DNA from: an uncultured Planctomycetaceae bacterium | GTDB lineage: Bacteria; Planctomycetota; Planctomycetia; Planctomycetales; Planctomycetaceae | Length of the DNA stretch: 5,141 nt | Direction: 5' to 3' | Assembly (NCBI GenBank): GCA_903823545.1 | Contig: CAIJTL010000063.1 | Location: 1-5,141, forward strand | In this document: positions 1 through 5,141 of the stretch, one piece after another | Layout of the letters: each line of letters begins with the position of its first letter | Position numbering within the stretch: position 1 is the first letter of the stretch | The notes under the pieces: model-generated | What the model was told of the DNA's origin: nothing | The model's input: the letters and a program-made list of their open reading frames with translations, nothing else | Databases searched by the model: none | Made by a program: the position numbers and the translations under genes

Positions 1-96
1 AGCCCCAACGTGAACCACAAAAATGAGCGACACGCCTTACGCAACAACGTCGGATTCCGATGGATCAAACTGAGCAATCACGATGCGTCCGACGAC

Positions 97-975
97 TTAA
101 TATTCGCCGACAACTTCGCGACCGTCGCGAGTTGAAAGGTTGGTAAACGTCGTATAGTCGATGCTGTAGTTGATGAACTTCACGTGTCCATCCGCCAGCA
201 AAAAATACGCTCCGCCTGGATGCCAACTCCAAAACCGCTCAACGATACCCGCAGAAAACGGAGCACTTTTGCCGGGACTCAGGCCGCGCTGAGTGCTGAT
301 GTAGTGCTCGCATTCGGTCCCGCCGCAAATCGGCCAACCCCACGTGTAGTCGTTCGGGATTCCTCGTTCACCGAGCATCAATGTTGCTGACGTGCCGTCC
401 ACGACATGGCTGAGCTTCACGCTACTCAAACTAAAAAGCATCCCTTTCCCGGTCGTTGTGCCACCGCAAGCGGAATCAATCTTGCCGCTGACTCCTAGGT
501 AGTTCCCGGGATTCAATTTGCCGCAGGAATATGTTCCCGGCTGAGTACCGCTTGTGATTTGCTGACCTGCTAACGGGTCAGTCGGACAATTCAGCATCGG
601 CAAGGGCTGCCCCGAAGGAGTCGGTTTGCCTGCCGCTTGCACCGCGATCAATTCGATGCAGCAATCAGCCTTGTTGATGTTCACTGATTTGTAGGCCGCT
701 GATTGCTCAAGCTGCGGCAACAAGTGCATCATCAAGCCCCAAGCGCCACTTCCTGTCTGCACGGAGCTGCCCATCGGAAAACAACGATGTAGGTCGTGGT
801 AATTGTGAAGAGCGATTCCAAACTGCTTCATGTTGTTCTGGCACTGAGATCGCCGTGCAGCTTCGCGAGCTTGTTGAACGGCAGGCAACAACAATGCAAT
901 CAGAATGGCGATGATCGCGATAACGACCAACAGCTCAATCAATGTGAACCCACGCTGGCGAATTGCGACTCGCAT
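97..975 (-). CDS. DUF1559 family protein with type IV prepilin-like N-terminus
   Basis: This is a pseudopilin-like surface or secreted protein of the planctomycete DUF1559 family (292 aa from the chosen start); its molecular role is not established. Residues 9-31 form the prepilin cleavage/methylation segment: G9 precedes the [16 protein letters not shown] helix, with the usual Glu at position 5 of the mature protein (E14). The characteristic [12 protein letters not shown] stretch follows at 31-42. Further family marks are GNYLG (157-161), NCPTDP near 129-134, WHPGGA (251-256) with ADGHVKFI (261-268), and the terminal STRDGREVV. It has nine cysteines, including an adjacent pair at 105-106. 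Start choice: ATG at 975 gives a 9-residue basic leader and has a weak GAG 8 nt upstream. ATG at 996 (leader of 16 residues) is the alternative. The open frame back to 1095 overlaps the upstream gene and is not needed. It is the last gene of a co-directional set, 56 bp after the lipoprotein stop. Family assignment is secure; function is unknown. Confidence 0.95.
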   Translation of the reverse strand: MRVAIRQRGFTLIELLVVIAIIAILIALLLPAVQQAREAARRSQCQNNMKQFGIALHNYHDLHRCFPMGSSVQTGSGAWGLMMHLLPQLEQSAAYKSVNINKADCCIELIAVQAAGKPTPSGQPLPMLNCPTDPLAGQQITSGTQPGTYSCGKLNPGNYLGVSGKIDSACGGTTTGKGMLFSLSSVKLSHVVDGTSATLMLGERGIPNDYTWGWPICGGTECEHYISTQRGLSPGKSAPFSAGIVERFWSWHPGGAYFLLADGHVKFINYSIDYTTFTNLSTRDGREVVGEY

Positions 976-1031
976 TGCACGATCTCGTGGTGCCATGGTT
1001 TTGACGCTGAAAACTCCGAATCGTCCGATCT

Positions 1032-1442
1032 TTATTCGACTGCAAAATCTATTGTCGTTGAGCCGCCCTCCGGAACTTTGACATCTCGTTCCCAATGGTT
1101 TGCGGGTATTCCGCCGATGCTCTCTCGTTTCATCAGTTCGTCCTTTGCTACGACCTCCTGGATGGTGGCTTGATAAGCTCCCGGACTTGGTCCGTCGTCA
1201 GACGTGAAACGGTAAGTTCCGTCTGTGATTGAAGTGTTTGCGGCCATCCCTTTTTGGCCGGGACTCGGAGTCAGCGTGATTGAACCCTGCGGGATCGGTT
1301 GTCCGCCACGAGTCACCTTTCCGGAGATCGAAATGCGCGTCGGTCCATTCGACCCACATCCCATTAACCCCAAAATGAGACACAAACACGCTGCGTTTTC
1401 GATCGATTTAACAATCGAAGCGCCAACTTGTCGGTAATTCAT
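1032..1442 (-). CDS. Small lipoprotein with carboxypeptidase regulatory-like (transthyretin-like) domain
   Basis: A 136-aa exported lipoprotein. Residues 1-28 form a lipoprotein signal peptide with basic residues R4 and K12, a hydrophobic core around 17-27 and a lipobox L26-M27-G28-C29. C29 is the predicted lipidated residue and is followed by a short G/S/N linker. Residues about 35-135 look like the single beta-sandwich seen in many small planctomycete lipoproteins: [21 protein letters not shown] is the first-strand signature, then ITDGTYRF and a [11 protein letters not shown] strand. The product is probably anchored to a membrane and faces the periplasm or surface; no enzymatic residues are visible, so the peptidase-derived name does not imply peptidase activity. 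The start is supported by AGGGAG nine bases upstream. It lies 77 bp after the RND exporter gene and 56 bp before the DUF1559 gene, both on the same strand. The fold call rests on sequence pattern only; the exact partner is unknown. Confidence 0.88.
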   Translation of the reverse strand: MNYRQVGASIVKSIENAACLCLILGLMGCGSNGPTRISISGKVTRGGQPIPQGSITLTPSPGQKGMAANTSITDGTYRFTSDDGPSPGAYQATIQEVVAKDELMKRESIGGIPANHWERDVKVPEGGSTTIDFAVE

Positions 1443-1451
1443 CGGAGCGAA

Positions 1452-1457
1452 CTCCCT
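1452..1457 (-). promoter_or_regulatory. Ribosome binding site of the lipoprotein gene
   Basis: On the minus strand this reads AGGGAG, nine bases before the ATG at 1442. It fixes the start of the lipoprotein gene and is one of the clearer Shine-Dalgarno sequences in the window. Confidence 0.65.
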
Positions 1458-1519
1458 GTTGAGTAACCGCCATAATCACTTCAGCGGACGGATATCTCTG
1501 TGGCGGATCGAGAATCAAG

Positions 1520-3922
1520 TTACGAGTCAATCTGTTTCGTTTCCTTTCTCCCATCCCACCAACCAATCAGCAATGGGAGAAAGACCAAGTTACCGATAAG
1601 TCCGCCAAACATCGCAAGACTGACCAACAGGCCGAAGTAAATCAGCGGAATAAAATGTGATAACGCTAAGACGCTGAAGCCAGACATGAGCGCGATGTTG
1701 GAATAAACCAACGCACGACCGACATCGCGATGAGTCTCGTGTAAAGCTTCATGAACTCGCAGGCCCTTGGCTCGTGCGCGTTGATAGCCGTCGATGTAAA
1801 TGATGCTCGAATCGACCGTCAGTCCCATCGACACGCACGCAATCATCGCCGTAGCAATGTTTATGGGCAGCCCGATCCAGCCCATAAAACCGATCACAAG
1901 AATGTTGGGAAACAGGTTCGGAGCGAGCGACATTAGACCAATCGGCAATCGCCGAAAGGCGTACCACATCATGCTCGTAATGCCGATGGTCGAGACCAAG
2001 AAGCTGGTCCATTGATCGTCCATCAGGCTTTCGATCAGAAACGCCAACAATACAAACAGGCCCGTTGCGCTTGGTCGTTGCTCGCCAGAATTCAACTTTA
2101 CGTCCTCAGCGGACGGTTTGACCTCTGCGTCAGGAAACGCTTCGCGAGCCAGTCGCTCAACATCCTCTATCAGTTTTAGCTTCGTTTCAGATGGCTGACG
2201 TTCATACGCTCGCAACACCACACGCATGCGGCGGTACTGCGGGTTGTACAAGCTCGTGACGAAGTCTCGCTGGATGCCGCCAAGCAATTCGAGTCTTGTC
2301 TCCAACGAGAACGTTTTGAAAAGAAAACTTTCAGGAACCAAGTCCAAGCCATCGGTGATCGCCAACACTTTGGAAATCTTCCCCGCAGTCTCCGGTTGAT
2401 TGTGGTTTTTATCGCCGATCCGGACGCTAGCGCGTTCCGGCTGATCATGGAGACGATCATCGAGCGTTTGCCGAACTAATTCACGTTCCGAGGGCAAGCC
2501 AAACTCCGTGCGCAATCGAGCGGCAAACACTCGGACGCGATCCATGAACTCGGCTGTCGGCCTTTCCGGAGCAGGAAAATTGACTTCCCAGGAACCGGCT
2601 CCGCCCAATTGGCTTTCGACGAAGCGCAGCGACTGCACGATCTCACTTTGCTCGCGGAAGTTCTTCGAGAAATCGGTTTCGACTCGCAGCCGCAAAAATC
2701 CTGCGCCAGCAAACGCGACAATCGCCAGCGAGATCAATGTCACTCGTTTCGGATGATGCTCAACCCACAGTGTGATCCGACCGAGTGCTGCCGCGATCCG
2801 GCGATCAGATGCGGTAAACTCCGGCTCAGCGGGCATGTATCCGATCAGAACACAACCGGGAAGCAGCATCGTCACGGCGACAAAGACCACGAGCGTCCCG
2901 ATCGCCATCATCGCGCCGAAGCTCGCGACCGGATTGATGTGACTCGTCACGAGCACTCCGAATCCGAACGCGGTTGTCGCGACAGTCCACCACACCGGTC
3001 CCGCCAGTTCAATCATCGAGCGTCGCAGCGCCTCAGTCGGCGATGCCGAGCGATGTTGCTCGCGAAAGTACAACGACACGTGCATTGCCGTTTGCACGCT
3101 GATAATCGTCATCAGAGAATTGAGCATTGAGCTGACCATGCTCAGCTTCATGCGACTCAGCACGAGTATCGCCTCGGTCCACGTGATGCTCACGATGACC
3201 ACGATCAGCGGCAACACGACCCAACGAAGCTGCCGCAACAGCAACATCAGCACCAGAGCCAACAGTCCCAACGAAACACCGAACAGCTTGCGACCATCTT
3301 CTTCGACGTAACGAAACATGTCGTGAATCTGGACCGGCTCGCCGACGACCATTGCTGGGGGATTGTGTTCCGCCGCCAGTTGCCGAATCTGTCTGATCGT
3401 CTCACCGCGAGAAACTGGCGAGTCATTTTCGGGCCGCAACCGCAACACGATTGCCGTCGTGTGTGCGTCTTCGCCAACCAGAACGCCGACAACAATCTTC
3501 CGCACCGTCTCTAGCCGATACGGAAACTTGAACGCTCGCGCCAAGTTCTGAGTGCTCTCGGTCATGAGTCCGGGAACTTCATCGAGCTTGTTCGCAAATG
3601 CCTGAATCCGTTCGCTCGCGGCTGCGGTGAGCGAGCTGCTGTTGGGGATAAACAGGTCCGGCTCGGAGTACGCGACGATCGCAAATTCATCGCCGCCAAA
3701 TAGACGGCGACTCTGCATGAAGTCTCGTAAATGTGGATCAGCTGCGGCATACAACGATTCGATTGACTGATCGAACGCCAGTTTCCGCGACATCGGCCAA
3801 GCGGCAACCGTCATCAGCATCGCCAGCCCCAGCAGCCACCAACGCCCACGAATCAGCCGATCGACGCTCCGCGTGAGCAGCGTAGAAACAGCCTGCGAAG
3901 GCGGAAGGTTTTCGTGCGACAT
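1520..3922 (-). CDS. RND-superfamily (MMPL/COG1033-type) membrane exporter
   Basis: An 800-aa inner-membrane transporter of the RND superfamily, MMPL-like branch (predicted exporters related to lipid or hydrophobic-compound transport); the substrate cannot be read from the sequence. The architecture is the duplicated RND plan. TM1 is at about 27-44, followed by a periplasmic loop at about 50-212 (FDQSIESLY after TM1 is typical of this branch). TM2-6 lie at about 213-360, TM7 at 394-411, a second large loop at about 415-635, and TM8-12 at about 640-787. The second half keeps the family's TM motif as GLTVDSSIIY with D704. The equivalent place in the first half reads SVQTAMH (275-281), with Gln where Asp is usual. 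Residues about 490-520 form a polar, charged stretch within the second loop. Start: ATG 3922 is preferred. An in-frame GTG at 3952 would add 10 residues, and neither has a clear Shine-Dalgarno sequence. It may be co-transcribed with the lipoprotein and DUF1559 genes downstream. Confidence 0.92.
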   Translation of the reverse strand: MSHENLPPSQAVSTLLTRSVDRLIRGRWWLLGLAMLMTVAAWPMSRKLAFDQSIESLYAAADPHLRDFMQSRRLFGGDEFAIVAYSEPDLFIPNSSSLTAAASERIQAFANKLDEVPGLMTESTQNLARAFKFPYRLETVRKIVVGVLVGEDAHTTAIVLRLRPENDSPVSRGETIRQIRQLAAEHNPPAMVVGEPVQIHDMFRYVEEDGRKLFGVSLGLLALVLMLLLRQLRWVVLPLIVVIVSITWTEAILVLSRMKLSMVSSMLNSLMTIISVQTAMHVSLYFREQHRSASPTEALRRSMIELAGPVWWTVATTAFGFGVLVTSHINPVASFGAMMAIGTLVVFVAVTMLLPGCVLIGYMPAEPEFTASDRRIAAALGRITLWVEHHPKRVTLISLAIVAFAGAGFLRLRVETDFSKNFREQSEIVQSLRFVESQLGGAGSWEVNFPAPERPTAEFMDRVRVFAARLRTEFGLPSERELVRQTLDDRLHDQPERASVRIGDKNHNQPETAGKISKVLAITDGLDLVPESFLFKTFSLETRLELLGGIQRDFVTSLYNPQYRRMRVVLRAYERQPSETKLKLIEDVERLAREAFPDAEVKPSAEDVKLNSGEQRPSATGLFVLLAFLIESLMDDQWTSFLVSTIGITSMMWYAFRRLPIGLMSLAPNLFPNILVIGFMGWIGLPINIATAMIACVSMGLTVDSSIIYIDGYQRARAKGLRVHEALHETHRDVGRALVYSNIALMSGFSVLALSHFIPLIYFGLLVSLAMFGGLIGNLVFLPLLIGWWDGRKETKQIDS

Positions 3923-3982
3923 ACGTTGGCCCGCGTGAGTCAGAGACGGCACGGAGCATAGTTCGGCATGCCCGCATCATCT

Positions 3983-4003
3983 ACGGTCGCCGAAGGGCAC
4001 CGT
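3983..4003 (-). other. Small imperfect hairpin with UUCG loop after the DUF1003 gene
   Basis: On the minus strand ACGGT and ACCGT are perfectly complementary arms 21 bases apart end to end. They enclose a C-TTCG-G core with a bulge and a mismatch. It lies about 55 bases beyond the DUF1003 stop codon and upstream of the RND gene. No T-run follows, so it is not a canonical intrinsic terminator; it could be an RNA 3'-end stabiliser, part of the RND leader, or chance. Confidence 0.25.
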
Positions 4004-4056
4004 GGATACGTCACAACTCATCGATCAGTCACGGAGTAATATGCCGAATTTACGGC

Positions 4057-4530
4057 TCAACCATCCTGAGGTCTGCCTTGATGAGTTGCCATGAGTTTCA
4101 ACATCATTTGGTGCATCTCCTCCATGGCGTGATCCTGAGCGGCCAAGTGGTCGAGGATGGCTCGGATCTCTACTTCAGCCTTTTGGTTGATGAGATAGTC
4201 CTCATGAGCCTCAATCCGGTCATGAGCGGCCTGGCGGTTTTGGCTCATCATGATGATTGGTGCTGTGTAAGCCGCCTGCAACGAAAGCACGAGGTTCATC
4301 AAAATAAATGGGTAGGGGTCCCACTGTCTCACGATCGCCATTGCGTTCAGGACCACCCAAATCGATAGCAACACCGATTGAATGATGATGAACCGCCACG
4401 AGCCGACCGTCTTGGCAACCAAATCAGACGCTCGCTGGGCCAATGTCAATTCTTCATCAAAGACGACGCTGACGTCGCGCACGGGAGGATGATCATGCTG
4501 AAAAGGTTTTGGAAAACGAAATAATGTCAT
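4057..4530 (-). CDS. DUF1003 family two-helix membrane protein
   Basis: A 157-aa small membrane protein of the DUF1003 family, whose biochemical role is uncharacterised. The family core is very clear. A lead-in LTLAQRASDLVAKTVGSW (28-45) precedes TM1 (about 46-67, containing FIII and the W-VVLN pattern). The conserved DPYPFILMNLVLS (71-83) leads into TM2 (about 74-95), ending in APIIMMSQNRQAAHDR (90-105). Residues 106-147 are predicted to be helical or coiled-coil and end in a Met/His-rich stretch (H134 to H150). Start: ATG 4530 has GAGG six bases upstream and begins just before the family core. The open frame continues to an ATG at 4632, but the extra 34 residues are Cys/Ser/Arg-rich and unlike the family. 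It diverges from the Rieske gene and lies upstream of the RND gene with a gap of about 134 bp. Family assignment is confident; function is unknown. Confidence 0.93.
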   Translation of the reverse strand: MTLFRFPKPFQHDHPPVRDVSVVFDEELTLAQRASDLVAKTVGSWRFIIIQSVLLSIWVVLNAMAIVRQWDPYPFILMNLVLSLQAAYTAPIIMMSQNRQAAHDRIEAHEDYLINQKAEVEIRAILDHLAAQDHAMEEMHQMMLKLMATHQGRPQDG

Positions 4531-4536
4531 TGCAAA

Positions 4537-4540
4537 CCTC
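4537..4540 (-). promoter_or_regulatory. Ribosome binding site of the DUF1003 gene
   Basis: GAGG on the minus strand lies six bases before ATG 4530. It decides this start over the in-frame ATG at 4632, which would add a non-family N-terminal extension. Confidence 0.6.
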
Positions 4541-4645
4541 AGATTTGAACTGGGGCAGATTGAATGTAGGCAGTCTGCATATTCACAGAAACTTCTCGAC
4601 GATGTTGCGTCGCTCCGGTCGCGGGGCCACACTGATGCATCCTTT

Positions 4646-4649
4646 GGAG
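4646..4649 (+). promoter_or_regulatory. Ribosome binding site of the Rieske gene
   Basis: GGAG lies ten bases before the ATG at 4660 and supports that codon as the start of the Rieske protein. Confidence 0.6.
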
Positions 4650-4659
4650 TACGGCGACT

Positions 4660-5141
4660 ATGTTAACGGCGGACATTGAACAACCCGAACAATTCGATCG
4701 ACTTGAGTCACTCGAACAATTCTTGCTCGGCCCCAGCGATGAGATCGCGGAAGGTTCCGCGCAGATTTATACCGTCGAAGGGCGTGAGATCGGCGTTTAT
4801 CGGCGGGACGGCGAATGGTTTGCGATCGACAATCATTGCCCGCATAAGGGGGCCTCATTAGCAGTCGGTCCGTGTGAAAAGACGACAGTGTCGTGCCCTT
4901 GGCATCATTGGAAGTTCGATCTTCGCACGGGGGAAGCGATCGGTCGGCCCGGCTTTCATGTCTCGACACATTCGATCGAAGAACGCGATGGTGAGTTGTG
5001 GGTGACGCTGTCCGACGAGCCTTGGATCAACACTCAAACGACCGGTGGGAGTGACGAGACTGAAATTGGTGATTTGAAGGCTGCCACCAATGAGGCGATC
5101 GATTGGGTCGATGCCTCGCGTTGTTTAATCCGTTACGGAGC
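4660..5141 (+). CDS. Rieske [2Fe-2S] protein, NirD/ferredoxin-like, 3' partial
   Basis: The first 160 residues of an electron-transfer protein; the gene continues past the right edge. Residues about 14-117 form a Rieske domain of the NirD/ring-hydroxylating-ferredoxin type. The cluster ligands are C60-P-H62 and C79-P-W-H82, separated by 16 residues, within NHCPHKGASL and CPWHHWKFDLRTGEA. The domain closes with GRPGFHVSTHSIEERDGELWV. No signal peptide or membrane segment is seen, so it is probably cytoplasmic, passing electrons to an oxygenase, reductase or similar partner not visible here. After the domain comes a polar Thr/Gly/Glu/Asp linker (118-145), then IDWVDASRCLIRYG at the window edge. 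That makes the protein longer than a stand-alone ferredoxin (about 100-110 aa) and suggests a second domain. The first residues (1-25) are an acidic extension before the domain. The domain call is firm; the physiological partner and full length are unknown. Confidence 0.92.
   Translation, partial: MLTADIEQPEQFDRLESLEQFLLGPSDEIAEGSAQIYTVEGREIGVYRRDGEWFAIDNHCPHKGASLAVGPCEKTTVSCPWHHWKFDLRTGEAIGRPGFHVSTHSIEERDGELWVTLSDEPWINTQTTGGSDETEIGDLKAATNEAIDWVDASRCLIRYG

Larger units (their letters stand above)
4531..4659. promoter_or_regulatory. Divergent intergenic region between DUF1003 and Rieske genes
   Basis: This 129-bp gap separates two divergently read genes and must hold or adjoin the promoters for both if each has its own. 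I found no convincing -35/-10 pair on either strand. TTGAAC at 4545 and CATATT at 4578 are badly spaced (27 bp). No operator-like palindrome of useful length is visible. The region is labelled by position only. Confidence 0.4.

Noticed and set aside
48..94. Inverted repeat CGTCGGA (48-54) / TCCGACG (88-94) just past the DUF1559 stop, as a terminator
   Set aside because: The arms match over 7 bp, but the loop is 33 bases, the stem is short and no T-run follows on the minus strand; probably chance.
976..995. TGGCAC-containing stretch resembling a sigma-54 promoter upstream of ATG 975
   Set aside because: The GC element is not at the required spacing from the GG element.
976..1095. Longer DUF1559 start at 1095
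   Set aside because: It would overlap the lipoprotein gene by 64 bp and place 49 residues before the prepilin helix; downstream ATGs at 996 or 975 give normal leaders.
796..1173. Plus-strand open frame of 125 codons across the DUF1559/lipoprotein junction
   Set aside because: It is antisense to two well-supported genes; its composition is low-information, with no ribosome binding site or recognisable motif.
1467..1506. CCGCCA (1467-1472) / TGGCGG (1501-1506) inverted repeat between the RND and lipoprotein genes
   Set aside because: A six-base stem with a 28-base loop and no T-tract is too weak to call a terminator or operator.
2609..3130. Plus-strand open frame of 173 codons inside the RND gene
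   Set aside because: It is antisense to a well-supported transporter, rich in Arg/His/Asp as expected of a shadow frame, and shows no domain.
3923..3952. GTG start of the RND gene at 3952
   Set aside because: It is in frame and possible, but has no Shine-Dalgarno sequence and adds only 10 residues before TM1; ATG 3922 was preferred, with the ambiguity stated.
4531..4632. N-terminal extension of the DUF1003 gene to ATG 4632
   Set aside because: The extra 34 residues do not resemble the family. A good GAGG site lies before ATG 4530, and the extension would occupy nearly all of the divergent promoter region.

Overview
The window looks like ordinary chromosomal sequence from a planctomycete. 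The main evidence is the gene at its left end, which encodes a DUF1559-type pseudopilin-like protein with the H-P-G-G-A / A-D-G-H-V signature. This family is strongly expanded in Planctomycetota. It sits next to a small lipoprotein with a carboxypeptidase-regulatory-like (transthyretin-like) fold, another typical planctomycete pairing. Base composition looks moderate (roughly mid-50s % GC, estimated by eye), with no abrupt change along the window.

Layout: four genes lie on the minus strand and one on the plus strand. Reading the minus strand in transcription order, from right to left, there is a DUF1003 two-helix membrane protein (4530-4057), a large RND/MMPL-superfamily exporter (3922-1520), a small lipoprotein (1442-1032) and a DUF1559 protein (975-97). 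On the plus strand, diverging from the DUF1003 gene across a 129-bp gap, a Rieske [2Fe-2S] protein starts at 4660 and runs off the right edge. No gene-free stretch reaches 300 bases. The gaps are about 96 bp (left edge), 56 bp, 77 bp, 134 bp and 129 bp.

How the genes may work together: the RND exporter, lipoprotein and DUF1559 genes are co-directional with gaps of 77 and 56 bp, so read-through or an operon is possible. All three products act in the cell envelope. That they work together is inference; DUF1559/lipoprotein pairs also occur in many unrelated planctomycete contexts. The DUF1003 and Rieske genes look like an independent divergent pair.

I saw no RNA gene, CRISPR array, insertion sequence, phage gene or convincing new system. 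The points most worth checking are the uneven loss of the transmembrane acidic motif between the two halves of the RND protein, the C-terminal extension of the Rieske protein cut by the window edge, and the Met/His-rich tail of the DUF1003 protein.
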